NCBI GenBank assembly: GCA_942493275.1
Contig: OW818687.1
Coordinates: 2,232,001 to 2,296,000 of the forward strand
Direction: 5' to 3'
DNA: 64,000 bases
Source of the DNA: G942493275 sp942493275
GTDB lineage: Bacteria > Actinomycetota > Coriobacteriia > Anaerosomatales > PHET01
Below are positions 15,462 through 23,982 of this stretch, piece by piece (positions within the stretch are counted from its first letter, which is position 1; every line of letters starts with the position of its first letter). The translations under genes and the position numbers were made by a program. A model generated the notes under the pieces. That model was not told the origin of the DNA. It did no database searches and worked only from the letters and a program-made list of their open reading frames with translations.

Positions 15462-16801
15462 CGCTCTGAGTCTGTCTCAGTCTCGTTTTCGGCCGCCGAG
15501 GTGTCCTCGGTGGCGAACTGCGCGTAACGCTCGGCGAGTTCCCTGGGTACGCGCACGATGAGTTGAGTGCCCTCTTCGACGTGTCGCTCGGTGACGATAT
15601 GCGCCCGCTCGTGCGCGAGCTGCACCAGGTCCCCCCGGGTGTAGGGAATCGTGACCGACATCGTGATGCTGTCGCGCGCGGCCTCATCGGCAACTCGTGC
15701 GACCAGCTCGTCGACCCCGGTCCCCTCCAGTGCCGAGACGAACACCGCGCCCGGATAGCGGCGCTCGAGCAGCGCCCTCTCGGATGGATCGATGGTATCG
15801 GCCTTGTTCAGCACGATGATCCCGGGCTTGGTGTGGGCCCCGATCTCGTGGAGCACCTCGCGGACCGCCTGCATCTGAGCCTCGCGCTGCGGCGCGCCGG
15901 CGTCGGTCACGTAGAGCAGCAGATCCGCCTCGTTGACCTCGTCAAGCGTCGACTTGAACGCTTCTACCAGCCCGTGCGGGAGTTTGTTGATGAATCCAAC
16001 GGTGTCGGTGATGGTGACCTGACGTCCCTCGTGGAGCTCAAGACGCCGGGTCGTGGAGTCGAGGGTGGCGAAAAGCATGTCGTACGCGAGTACGTCAGCG
16101 CCGGTCAGGGCGTTGAGAAGCGTCGACTTGCCCGCGTTGGTGTAGCCCACCAGTGCGACTCTGAACACGCCGGAGCGGGCGCGTCCCTTGCGCTGGAGCT
16201 CGCGCTCGCCGGCCACGGCGGTCAGCTCTCGGCGTAGTTCCGAGATTCGCTTACGCGCCATCCTGCGATCGGTCTCGAGCTGTGACTCGCCCGCGCCGAA
16301 GCGCGCGCCACGTCCGCCGCCCAGGCGCTCCTTCTCCAGGTGTCCCCACATCCCGCGCAGTCGCGGCAGGCTGTACTCGAGCTGCGCGAGTTCGACCTGC
16401 AGCTTGCCCTCTCGGCTCTCTGCGTGCAGCGCGAAGATCTCGAGGATCAGCGCCGTGCGGTCGAGCAGCTTGCTGTCCGGAAAGAGGTCCTCGAGGTTGC
16501 GCTGCTGGCTCGGCGACAGCTCGTCGTCGAAGATGACAGCGGTGGCACCGGTCTCGCGGACGATTTCGGCGACTTCCTCGGCCTTGCCTTTGCCGATGAA
16601 GGTCTTGGGATGCGGACGATCGAGACGCTGCGTCGCGATGCCCGCGACATCGACGCCGAGCGTGTGCACGAGCCTTTCGAGCTCGGCGAGTGACTCCTCG
16701 ATCGGCCAGTCGGTGGCTCCGCGGTCAATGCCGACGAGCACCGCGTGGTCGCGGCGCTCGTCGAGTTCATCACCTGTTATGGGGTAGCGGCGCTGTCTCA
16801 C
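15458..16801 (-). CDS. hflX: GTPase HflX
   Basis: This 447-residue ribosome-associated GTPase of the Obg-HflX superfamily splits or rescues stalled 70S ribosomes under stress. The N-terminal HflX domain carries KTFIGKGKAEE and FDDELSPSQQRNLE. The conserved GGGRGARFGAGESQLE linker is near 161-176, and the G domain starts with P-loop GYTNAGKST (219-227), followed by DTVGFI and NKAD. It begins at a GTG, 15 bases after the dapL stop, and ends in a shared CTAG with lexA on the other strand. It lies last in the miaB-miaA-dapF-dapL series; miaA-hflX proximity is common in bacteria. Confidence 0.95.
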   Translation of the reverse strand: MRQRRYPITGDELDERRDHAVLVGIDRGATDWPIEESLAELERLVHTLGVDVAGIATQRLDRPHPKTFIGKGKAEEVAEIVRETGATAVIFDDELSPSQQRNLEDLFPDSKLLDRTALILEIFALHAESREGKLQVELAQLEYSLPRLRGMWGHLEKERLGGGRGARFGAGESQLETDRRMARKRISELRRELTAVAGERELQRKGRARSGVFRVALVGYTNAGKSTLLNALTGADVLAYDMLFATLDSTTRRLELHEGRQVTITDTVGFINKLPHGLVEAFKSTLDEVNEADLLLYVTDAGAPQREAQMQAVREVLHEIGAHTKPGIIVLNKADTIDPSERALLERRYPGAVFVSALEGTGVDELVARVADEAARDSITMSVTIPYTRGDLVQLAHERAHIVTERHVEEGTQLIVRVPRELAERYAQFATEDTSAAENETETDSER

Positions 16802-16816
16802 GCGTGGAGTATGCCC

Positions 16817-17974
16817 CTACAGCTCGGTCTTGATTCGCTCGAGGGCCTCGGCGAGTCGGTGGTCGGGCGTTGCGAGCGAGATTCGGATGTAGCCCTCGCC
16901 GTCAGGGCCGTAGGCGCTGCCCGCGGGAACGATGACGCCGGCCTTCTCGAGGACGAGCGTCGCGTATTCGGCCGAGGTGTGGCCCTCGGGGATCTTCGCC
17001 CACACGTAGATGGTGCCCTTGGAGACGCGAGCCGACAGCCCGATCGAGCCCAAAGCGTCCATCACCATGTCGCGACGGCGCTGGTAGATGTCGCACATCT
17101 CCATCACGTCGTCCTGGTTGCCGAGCATCGCCTCGATGGCGGCGTCCTGGATGGCGGTGAACGCGCCTGAGTCGATGTTGGACTTCACCGTGCCGAGCGT
17201 CTTGATGGCGAGCGGGTTTCCGCAGGCGAACGCGACACGCCAGCCGGTCATGTTGTACGCCTTCGAGCAGCTGAACAGCTCGATTGCGACTTCCTTGGCA
17301 CCCGGGCGCTCCATGATGCTGGGCGGACGGTAGCCGTCGAAGCCGATCTCGGAGTAGGCGTTGTCGTGCACGAGGAGCAGGTCGTGCTTTTTGGCGAAAG
17401 CGATCGCGCGATCGAAGTACTCGACGGGAGCGGCGACCGCGGCCGGGTTGTTGGGGTAGCTGATGAACATCATCTTGGCCTTGGCCAGCACGTCAGCAGG
17501 CGTGGACTCGAAGTCGGCAAGCCAGTCGTTGCCCTCGTTCATCGGCATGTAGTGGGTCTTGCCGTCGACCAGGACGCCGCCGGTGGTGTACACGGGGTAC
17601 CCGACGCCGGGCACCAGGGTGTAGTCGCCGGGGTTGATGAACGCGGGGAACAGGTGAGCGATGCCCTCTTTTGAGCCGATGAGGGCAACAACCTCAGTCG
17701 CGGGATCGACGGTGACTCCGAAGCGGCGGTTCATCCACTCGGCACACGCCTCGCGGTACGGCTTGGAGCCGGCGTAGGCGGGGTACTGGTGGTTCTTGGG
17801 GTTCCTGATAGCCTCGGCCATCGCATCGACGATCCGGGTCGGCGTGGGCATGTCGGGATCGCCGATGCCCAGTGAGATCACGTCGACCCCCTGCGCGACC
17901 AACGCCTCCTTCTTGCGGTCAATCTCCGCGAACAGATACGGCGGCAGGTTCTCGATGCGGTTGGCGGTCCTCAC
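16817..17974 (-). CDS. dapL: LL-diaminopimelate aminotransferase
   Basis: This 385-residue class I PLP aminotransferase makes LL-diaminopimelate directly from tetrahydrodipicolinate and glutamate, bypassing the succinylase or acetylase branches. The PLP lysine is K238 in SCSKAYNMTGWR. Other family marks are SLGIGDPDMPTP near the start, YPAYAGSKPYREA, the aspartate in HDNAYSEI and an RVAFACGN stretch. The GTG start is supported by AGGGGAGAGG. It directly follows dapF, the next enzyme in the pathway, about 100 bp away. Together with lysC, dapA and dapB at 39-43 kb it implies DAP-type peptidoglycan and lysine synthesis by the DapL route. Confidence 0.93.
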   Translation of the reverse strand: MRTANRIENLPPYLFAEIDRKKEALVAQGVDVISLGIGDPDMPTPTRIVDAMAEAIRNPKNHQYPAYAGSKPYREACAEWMNRRFGVTVDPATEVVALIGSKEGIAHLFPAFINPGDYTLVPGVGYPVYTTGGVLVDGKTHYMPMNEGNDWLADFESTPADVLAKAKMMFISYPNNPAAVAAPVEYFDRAIAFAKKHDLLLVHDNAYSEIGFDGYRPPSIMERPGAKEVAIELFSCSKAYNMTGWRVAFACGNPLAIKTLGTVKSNIDSGAFTAIQDAAIEAMLGNQDDVMEMCDIYQRRRDMVMDALGSIGLSARVSKGTIYVWAKIPEGHTSAEYATLVLEKAGVIVPAGSAYGPDGEGYIRISLATPDHRLAEALERIKTEL

Positions 17975-18077
17975 TGATGCCTCTCCCCTACGTCTCGTGG
18001 CCTTTTCGTCCGCGTCCCGGCGGACGTTTGCGACATGGTAGCACTCACCCGGCCGAGTTCTCGCGGCCGGCGCTCAT

Positions 18078-18965
18078 CTACTCCTCGGTGTCGTCATCTT
18101 CCTCGATGGCGACAACACCCGAGAAGACCTCCTCGGCGGGACCGGTCATGTAGACCGTCCCGCTTTCGTGCCAGCGGATGGCGAGCTCGCCGCCGGGAAG
18201 CTCGATCGTGTACTCGCGCCCGCCGAGGCAGTTGAGCGCGGCGGCGACGGCGGTCGCGCACGCACCGGTTCCGCACGCCAGCGTCTCTCCGCAGCCGCGC
18301 TCCCAGACCCGGAGGCGGATGACGCCGTCCACCGGGCGCTCCGCGAACTCGACGTTGGTCTTGTTCGGGAACGCGGGGTGATTCTCGATGATCGGACCGA
18401 GTTCGTGGACCGGCGCTTCGTCGACATCGTCAACCCACATGATCGCGTGCGGGTTGCCCATCGACACGCAGGTCAACTCGTAGGTTCCCAGGTCGGTCTC
18501 CAGCCCGCAGGCGATCACCGGGTCATCCTCGGCCTCGCAGTGCATGGTTGTGGGCACGCTCTCCGGCGCGAGAATCGGAGCGCCCATGTCCACGGTGGCG
18601 AGGTACATGGTGCCGTCGTACGCGCGGGTGATTTCGATGGGCTTGATCCCGCCGAGAGTCTCGACCCGGAGCATGTCCTGGTCGGCGGGGATCAGCTGGT
18701 GGTCGACGATGTACTTTGCGAAGCAGCGAACGCCGTTTCCGCACATCTCGGCGGTGGTCCCGTCCGAGTTGTAGTACAGCATGAAGTAGTCGGCGTCCTC
18801 GGTCGTGGCAGGGCGCACGAGGATCAGACCGTCTCCGCCGATACCGAAGTTGCGGTCGCAGAACCACTGCACGGCCTCAGGAGCGAGATCGAGCTCCTCG
18901 GAGAGGTCCTCCATGACCACGAAGTCATTTCCCAGTCCATGCATCTTGACGAACGAAAGCTCCAC
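18078..18965 (-). CDS. dapF: Diaminopimelate epimerase
   Basis: This 295-residue PLP-independent epimerase converts LL-DAP to meso-DAP. The two catalytic cysteines are C75 (EMCGNGVRCFAK) and C231 (LACGTGACATA), both in their conserved settings; NDFVV and DGLILV near the N-terminus are also typical. A short acidic tail (EEDDDTEE) makes it slightly longer than the usual ~275 residues. It starts at a GTG with AAGGAGG ahead, one base after the miaA stop region. Being adjacent to dapL, it supplies the last step for both peptidoglycan and lysine. Confidence 0.96.
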   Translation of the reverse strand: MELSFVKMHGLGNDFVVMEDLSEELDLAPEAVQWFCDRNFGIGGDGLILVRPATTEDADYFMLYYNSDGTTAEMCGNGVRCFAKYIVDHQLIPADQDMLRVETLGGIKPIEITRAYDGTMYLATVDMGAPILAPESVPTTMHCEAEDDPVIACGLETDLGTYELTCVSMGNPHAIMWVDDVDEAPVHELGPIIENHPAFPNKTNVEFAERPVDGVIRLRVWERGCGETLACGTGACATAVAAALNCLGGREYTIELPGGELAIRWHESGTVYMTGPAEEVFSGVVAIEEDDDTEE

Positions 18966-18966
18966 G

Positions 18967-19947
18967 TCAGGATCCCTCCTTGCGGTGGCGGTCTCGCAAG
19001 TCTAACGCAGCGAGCGCCGCATCCACCGCATCGTCCGATGACATCTCGGTGACGTCGATCCACGTCGTTCGCGGGTCGCCCCGGAACCACGTGAGTTGCC
19101 GCTTGGCGTAGCGACGGGACGCCTGCTTGATAGCGGCTACCGCCTCGACGACGTCTGCGCCGTGTTCGATGACGGGTACCAGTTCCTTGTACCCGATGGC
19201 CTGCTGCGCGGTCAGCGCATCTCTCAGTCCCTGTCCGAGGAGCACGCGCACCTCGTCGAGCAGCCCCGCGTCCATCATCGTGTCGACTCGGGCGTCGATG
19301 CGCGCATAGAGTGCCGCCCGGTCCACCGTCAGGCCCAGGAAGCGGGAGTCGTAGGGACTCGTCCGCCGCTGGAAGCCCGCGTGCTGCTCGGCGTAGGACG
19401 TGCCCTGCTCCGACATCTCGAGTGCGCGAATCACCCTGCGCACGTTGTTGGGGTGCAGAATCTCGGCGGCGGCAGGGTCACGGCGCGCCAGCTCAGCGTG
19501 CAACGCTTCGGGCCCGCGCTCCTCGGCGAAAGCCTCCCACCGATCGCGGACGGGATTGCCCACCTGCTCGCCTCCGGGAAACTCCCAGTCGTCGAGTGCG
19601 GCGCGGACGTAGAGCCCTGTGCCGCCGCACACGACCGGCACGAGCCCTCGCGCGACGATGTCGCCGATGGCATCGCGCGCGACCTCCTGATACAGCGCCG
19701 CCGAGAAGGGCGTGCCCGGCTCTACGAGGTCGATGCAGTGATGGGGTACGGTCCGCTCGGCCTCGGCGGTCTTGGCGGTGCCGATGTCCATGCCGCGATA
19801 GATCTGCATCGAGTCCGCCGAGACGACCTCGCCGCCCAGCCGGACGGACAATGCCTCGGCGAGCGCGCTCTTTCCAACGGCCGTCGGTCCGACGACGGCG
19901 ATCACGGTCGACCCTGCGGCCGGTATGGAGGCGGTGGACTCAGTCAC
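18967..19947 (-). CDS. miaA: tRNA dimethylallyltransferase
   Basis: This 326-residue enzyme transfers a dimethylallyl group to A37 of tRNAs reading UNN codons. The P-loop GPTAVGKS is at residues 20-27. SADSMQIYRGMDIGTAK, VGGTGLYVRA-type sequence (CGGTGLYVRAAL) and QAIGYKE follow in order, all hallmarks of the family. GTG start, four bases after the preceding stop. miaB, which methylthiolates the same nucleotide after MiaA, lies just upstream with a MEMO-AMMECR1 gene between them. Confidence 0.96.
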   Translation of the reverse strand: MTESTASIPAAGSTVIAVVGPTAVGKSALAEALSVRLGGEVVSADSMQIYRGMDIGTAKTAEAERTVPHHCIDLVEPGTPFSAALYQEVARDAIGDIVARGLVPVVCGGTGLYVRAALDDWEFPGGEQVGNPVRDRWEAFAEERGPEALHAELARRDPAAAEILHPNNVRRVIRALEMSEQGTSYAEQHAGFQRRTSPYDSRFLGLTVDRAALYARIDARVDTMMDAGLLDEVRVLLGQGLRDALTAQQAIGYKELVPVIEHGADVVEAVAAIKQASRRYAKRQLTWFRGDPRTTWIDVTEMSSDDAVDAALAALDLRDRHRKEGS

Positions 19948-19950
19948 GCG

Positions 19951-21336
19951 CTAAGTGTAGCGGTCGACTTTGAATCGCTCTATCGCGCACGTCTCACCCG
20001 GCCGTATACCGGCCTTGCGCATCGCGATGTCGACCTGGTCGTGTACGTCGTCGACTCCCTCGAGGTCAGGCAGGAGCAGCCCGCGCCTCCAACCCGACGA
20101 CACGATCACGCCGTAGGTCGACGGGTCGAGATCTGCGATGTCGCATGACTCGGGGGCGTGCAAAACGTCGACCTTGACGTCGAGCGCGGCCAGCTCAGGC
20201 GTGGACAGAGGCGGGAAGCGCGGATCGTGAACCGCCGCCTCGACTGCGTTGTGTGCGACTTCCTCGGCCAGTGTGGGCTGGGTGGAGGAGATGGTGCCGA
20301 TGCATCCCCTGAGTTCGCCACCGATGTGGAGGGAGACGAATGCGCCCGCGCGGATCGGGTACTCGTCGGTGGGCAGGTGCGGGTCAGCGAGGCGCCGACC
20401 GTGGCGCACCCACGACTCCAGGGACTCGCGGGCCAGCCGCACTATCTCGCTGTCGTCGTGTCCCGCGGTCCCGCCCTTGTCGCCCGCAGATGGCGTGTGA
20501 AGGTGCCTCGTGTCGCATGCCTCGAGCGCCGCGCTGCCGGCGAGGGCGGTCAGGTACCCCACTCCCCACGGCCCCTCGTAGGCAAGGACTCGGGTTGGCA
20601 CCGGGTCATCGCCGAGGAAACCGCCGAGCGCTATGAAGCTGCGCAGACCGCACTCCCCTCCCGCTTCGACCAGCCCGGCATCAATGTGCATGAGCTCGTG
20701 CAGCCGACCCTGCTCGACGATTCCGGTGATGGCAGCGTCGAGCGCGGCGGCGCGGGGCGAGAATCCTGACGGGGCGTCGTGGGAGAGGCGGTGCGAAAGG
20801 TCGCCGCTCGCAAGAAACGCGACGCGCTTGCCCATCCGCTCACCGGCGGCGCGAACCGCCGCGCCCGCGGCGCGGTGATCCTGATACGAAAGATACGACA
20901 GCGATAGCACCACGATCCTGTGGCGTTCGGTGGGCTCGACCAACGAGAGCGGGACGATGACCGCGTGGTCCAGCCAGCCGCTTCGCAGCCGGCCGTCGCT
21001 TGCCCGTGGGATCGCGGGGACCTCGGCACGCTCAAGCTCGGCGAGTATCGCGTGCGCGAACGCCTGGTCGCCGCTCCAGTGGTGTCTCGCCGAATCGCCG
21101 AACTGGCCGAGAGTCCCCTCGAAGTCCGATGCGTCGTCGACCACGATCGCGTCGGCTGCGGCGGGCGCGTGCGGCGACATCACGACGATCACTTCCGGGT
21201 CGAAGTGCGCGAGGGCATCCCGCACCTGCGCCAGGGCCTCGAGCGACGCGTGGGTTACCTCAGTGCGCGCGCCGCCGACTGAGTGAATCATGATCGGCGG
21301 GTGCGGCGCGATAGCACCAAAAGCGCTGAACGGCAT
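19951..21336 (-). CDS. MEMO-AMMECR1 fusion protein (AmmeMemoRadiSam A and B domains)
   Basis: This 461-residue protein joins two widespread domains. Residues ~1-270 form a class III extradiol-dioxygenase-like MEMO domain, with APHPPIM near the start, MSPHAPAAAD and a ASGDLSHRLS stretch carrying putative metal-binding His/Asp. Residues ~285-455 form an AMMECR1 domain, with GAFVSLHIGGELRGCIGT and SSGWRRGLLLPDLEGV. Both partners often occur with a radical-SAM gene in the uncharacterised AmmeMemoRadiSam set, but no such gene is in this window. I start at the ATG 21336, with GAGGGGTGG in front, instead of a GTG 27 bases upstream. The biochemical function is not known. Confidence 0.88.
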   Translation of the reverse strand: MPFSAFGAIAPHPPIMIHSVGGARTEVTHASLEALAQVRDALAHFDPEVIVVMSPHAPAAADAIVVDDASDFEGTLGQFGDSARHHWSGDQAFAHAILAELERAEVPAIPRASDGRLRSGWLDHAVIVPLSLVEPTERHRIVVLSLSYLSYQDHRAAGAAVRAAGERMGKRVAFLASGDLSHRLSHDAPSGFSPRAAALDAAITGIVEQGRLHELMHIDAGLVEAGGECGLRSFIALGGFLGDDPVPTRVLAYEGPWGVGYLTALAGSAALEACDTRHLHTPSAGDKGGTAGHDDSEIVRLARESLESWVRHGRRLADPHLPTDEYPIRAGAFVSLHIGGELRGCIGTISSTQPTLAEEVAHNAVEAAVHDPRFPPLSTPELAALDVKVDVLHAPESCDIADLDPSTYGVIVSSGWRRGLLLPDLEGVDDVHDQVDIAMRKAGIRPGETCAIERFKVDRYT

Positions 21337-21371
21337 GGAAACCACCCCTCGTTGGGAGACCACAGCGGTCT

Positions 21372-22709
21372 CTAGAGGTTGGTACCCGCCAAGCGACCCG
21401 AAACGAACCAGGTCTGGACCTCTTCGATCTCGACGTCGAGTATGCGGCCTGCGAACTCCTCGGCCGAGTGACCCTCGGGGACCGGCACGTGAGCCACCTT
21501 GTTGGTGGGCGTGCGACCGGTCAGGACGTCGGAGTCGCGCTTGCTGGAGCCCTCGAAGAGCACGGGCTGCGTCGTCCCGAGAAGCACGCGGTTGTTGTCG
21601 CGTGCCGAGGACTGCACGATCTCGACGAGCCGATCGAACCGGACCTGGGAGACATCGCGGGGGACGGTCTCTTCCATCGAGGCTGCGGGCGTCCCTTCGC
21701 GAGCCGAGTAGATGAACGTGAACGCCTGGTCGAAGCCGCCGTGACGCACGACCTCGAGGGTCCGTTCGAAGTCCTCTTCGGTCTCACCCGGAAAGCCGAC
21801 GATGATGTCGGTGGAAAGCGCGAGGCCCGGTATGCGCTCCCGAAGCCGGTCGACAAGAGCGAGGTAATCAGCGCGAGTGTAGACGCGGTTCATTGCTGCG
21901 AGCACGCGGTCCGAGCCTGACTGCACCGGGAGATGCAGGTACGGCATGACTGCGGGAACCTCGGCCATGGCGTCGATGGTGGACTCGGAGAGGTCCTTGG
22001 GATGGCTTGTGGCGAAGCGAATGCGTGCGATCCCGGTGTCAGCCACCGCTCGAAGCACCTCGGCGAAGCGGGGCTCCCCGTACAGGTCGCGCCCGTACGA
22101 GTTCACGTTCTGCCCGAGCAGGGTGATCTCGAGGACTCCGTCGGCCACGAGCTGTCGTGCCTCCGCGACGATGTCTTCGAGCTCTCGACTCCGTTCACGC
22201 CCGCGCACGTAGGGCACGATGCAATAGGTGCAGAAGTTGTTGCAGCCCACGGTTATCGGCACCCAAGCGTGCCAGGGGTGCTCGCGCTCGCCCGGAAGGT
22301 CGCTCGCGAAACCCTCGCCTTCCTCGAGAACCTCGACCTGAGGTCGACGCTGACGCTCAGCAGCCTCGAGCAGCGAAGGAAGGTGGGCGACGTTGTGGGT
22401 GCCGAAGACGACGTCGATGTGCGGCAGTTGATCGAGAAGCCGCTCGCCGTCACGCTGGCCGATGCACCCTCCCACGGCAATGAGGACCTCGGGGCGTCCG
22501 CCGGTCTTGAGGGCCTTGAGGCTGGCGACCTGGCCGCGGAGGCGCTCGTCGGCGTTCTCGCGGACGCAGCAGGTCATGAACACGATGACGTCGGCGTCTA
22601 CGGGCTCCTCGACGGGTACGAGTCCCTGCGCTCGAAGGAGTCCGGCGACCCTCTCGGAATCGTGCTTGTTCATCTGGCACCCGAAGGTGCGAATCATGTA
22701 CGTCTGCAT
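21372..22709 (-). CDS. miaB: tRNA-2-methylthio-N6-dimethylallyladenosine synthase
   Basis: This 445-residue radical-SAM methylthiotransferase adds the 2-methylthio group to i6A37 in tRNA. The UPF0004 domain provides three cysteines for the auxiliary cluster (C11 in FGCQMN, C48 in TCCVREN, C82 in GGCIGQ). The radical-SAM triad is C156, C160 and C163 in GCNNFCTYCIVPYVRG. A TRAM domain ends the protein. The opening TFGCQMNKHDSE and CCVREN identify MiaB rather than RimO, whose gene is also present at 31799-33109. It lies 38 bases after the PHP gene. Confidence 0.95.
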   Translation of the reverse strand: MQTYMIRTFGCQMNKHDSERVAGLLRAQGLVPVEEPVDADVIVFMTCCVRENADERLRGQVASLKALKTGGRPEVLIAVGGCIGQRDGERLLDQLPHIDVVFGTHNVAHLPSLLEAAERQRRPQVEVLEEGEGFASDLPGEREHPWHAWVPITVGCNNFCTYCIVPYVRGRERSRELEDIVAEARQLVADGVLEITLLGQNVNSYGRDLYGEPRFAEVLRAVADTGIARIRFATSHPKDLSESTIDAMAEVPAVMPYLHLPVQSGSDRVLAAMNRVYTRADYLALVDRLRERIPGLALSTDIIVGFPGETEEDFERTLEVVRHGGFDQAFTFIYSAREGTPAASMEETVPRDVSQVRFDRLVEIVQSSARDNNRVLLGTTQPVLFEGSSKRDSDVLTGRTPTNKVAHVPVPEGHSAEEFAGRILDVEIEEVQTWFVSGRLAGTNL

Positions 22710-22747
22710 GGCGCGGTGGAGTGTAGCACGCGGCGTGCCCGAAGGCG

Positions 22748-23566
22748 CTATTCGGGTCGCGCTGCCAGAAGGGCTTCGATGGCCTCCGTGGGGATCTCCA
22801 CGCTTCCGAGAGGAGGATTTGGCGCCGAGAGCCCGTGGAAGTCGCTACCCCCGGTGACGAGGATGCCTCGGCGAGCCGCAAGTTCGGCGTAGAAGGCGCG
22901 CATCTCGGGGGTGTGGTCCGCGTGATACGCCTCGACTCCCCCGAGTCCGTCGTCGATGAAGCCGTCGACGTGCTCTTCGAGCCCGCTGACGCCCGGATGC
23001 GCGACGACTGCGATTCCTCCGCTCGCGCGAATGGCGTCGATGGCCTCTGCAGGCGTTCTGACGTCTTTGGCGACGTAGAACGGGCCTTCGCGGCCGATGA
23101 GTCGCTGGAATGCATCCGAGACGCTCTCGGCGTGTCCTGCGGCCACAAGCGCCCGTGCCACGTGGCTGCGTCCCACGGCGCCGCCGTCCGAGAGGGCGAG
23201 AACGTCATCGAGAGTGAGACCGAAGCCCGCTTCTGCGAGCGCCGCCACCATCGACTCGGCGCGAGCGAGACGGGCGTCTCGCAGATCCGCGAGGTGCGCG
23301 AGCAAGACAGGGTCGGTCGGATCCACGTAGTAGCCGAGGACGTGGACATCGCGACCATCGGCCGTCACAGATGACAACTCGACCGCCGGAATCAGGATGA
23401 GAGGGGTGTCGCGCGCGGCGTCCCTGGCTTCTGTGAGCCCCTCGACCGAATCGTGATCGGCGATGGCCAGAACGCGAAGACCCCGCTCATTGGCGAGGTC
23501 CACGAGTTGTGACGGGGTGAGGGTGCCGTCCGACGCTGTCGAGTGAACGTGCAGGTCGGCCTTCAT
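22748..23566 (-). CDS. PHP-domain phosphoesterase (RNase AM/YciV-like)
   Basis: This 272-residue metal-dependent phosphoesterase has the polymerase-and-histidinol-phosphatase fold. Its motifs are DLHVHSTASDG at the N-terminus, AIADHDSVEG, and later AVVAHPG and TGGSDFHG. The layout matches YciV/TrpH-type enzymes, which remove phosphate from 3',5'-nucleoside bisphosphates and trim 5' ends of RNA. The specific substrate is inferred. I prefer the ATG at 23566, which gives the family-typical MKADLHVHS; a GTG at 23575 directly abuts the spoVS stop and is an alternative. It follows spoVS in one transcript. Confidence 0.85.
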   Translation of the reverse strand: MKADLHVHSTASDGTLTPSQLVDLANERGLRVLAIADHDSVEGLTEARDAARDTPLILIPAVELSSVTADGRDVHVLGYYVDPTDPVLLAHLADLRDARLARAESMVAALAEAGFGLTLDDVLALSDGGAVGRSHVARALVAAGHAESVSDAFQRLIGREGPFYVAKDVRTPAEAIDAIRASGGIAVVAHPGVSGLEEHVDGFIDDGLGGVEAYHADHTPEMRAFYAELAARRGILVTGGSDFHGLSAPNPPLGSVEIPTEAIEALLAARPE

Positions 23567-23575
23567 CGGTGGCAC

Positions 23576-23848
23576 TCAGCGGCGCATGTCCCGAGGCTCG
23601 ACGAGGAGCCGGATGGCGGTGCGCTCTTCGCCATTGATCTCGATGTCGGCGAACGCGGGGACACAGGTGAGCTCCATGCCGGAGGGCGCGATGAATCCGC
23701 GAGCGATCGCGATGGCCTTGACGGCCTGGTTGAGGGCGCCTGCTCCGACCGTCTGAATCTCGACGGCTCCCTGCTCGCGAACGATTCCTGCGAGCGCACC
23801 CGCGACGGAGTTGGGATTCGACTTCGTCGAGACCTTGAGGACTTCCAC
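23576..23848 (-). CDS. spoVS: Stage V sporulation protein S family protein
   Basis: This 90-residue protein matches SpoVS closely: MEVLKVSTKSNPNSVAGALAG, then VGAGALNQAVKAIAIARGF and a C-terminal IRLLVEP. The family has an Alba-like fold and a probable nucleic-acid-binding role; in Bacillus it affects spore development, but it also occurs in bacteria that do not sporulate. The GTG start has CAGGGAG upstream. A promoter (TATACT -10) lies about 110 bp upstream. In many genomes it neighbours rny, and here only a GHKL ATPase and an acetyltransferase separate the two. Confidence 0.93.
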   Translation of the reverse strand: MEVLKVSTKSNPNSVAGALAGIVREQGAVEIQTVGAGALNQAVKAIAIARGFIAPSGMELTCVPAFADIEINGEERTAIRLLVEPRDMRR

Positions 23849-23953
23849 GGTATCTCCCTGGTACGGCTGTTTCTTCGGGCTGCACGAGTGCAGCGAGTGC
23901 GAGTGGTGGCGGCATGTGGTGCAGCGATGTCTACATCGAAAGAGGTACCGTTT

Positions 23954-23982
23954 AGTATAGCGCGGTCTCGCGCGCGCGTCAG
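23954..23982 (-). promoter_or_regulatory. Probable promoter for spoVS
   Basis: On the minus strand CTGACG (23977-23982) and TATACT (23954-23959) are 17 bp apart, a good match to a vegetative promoter. The -35 lies within the last codons of the upstream GHKL ATPase gene. The leader to the spoVS GTG would be about 100 bases and has no obvious terminator. Confidence 0.55.

Noticed and set aside
18008..18025. Hairpin between dapF and dapL as a terminator
   Set aside because: The stem is only 6 bp and is followed on the minus strand by GAAAAGG, not a U-run; the two genes are likely co-transcribed.
21337..21363. GTG at 21363 as start of the MEMO-AMMECR1 gene
   Set aside because: The ATG at 21336 has a better ribosome site and gives the family-like N-terminus.
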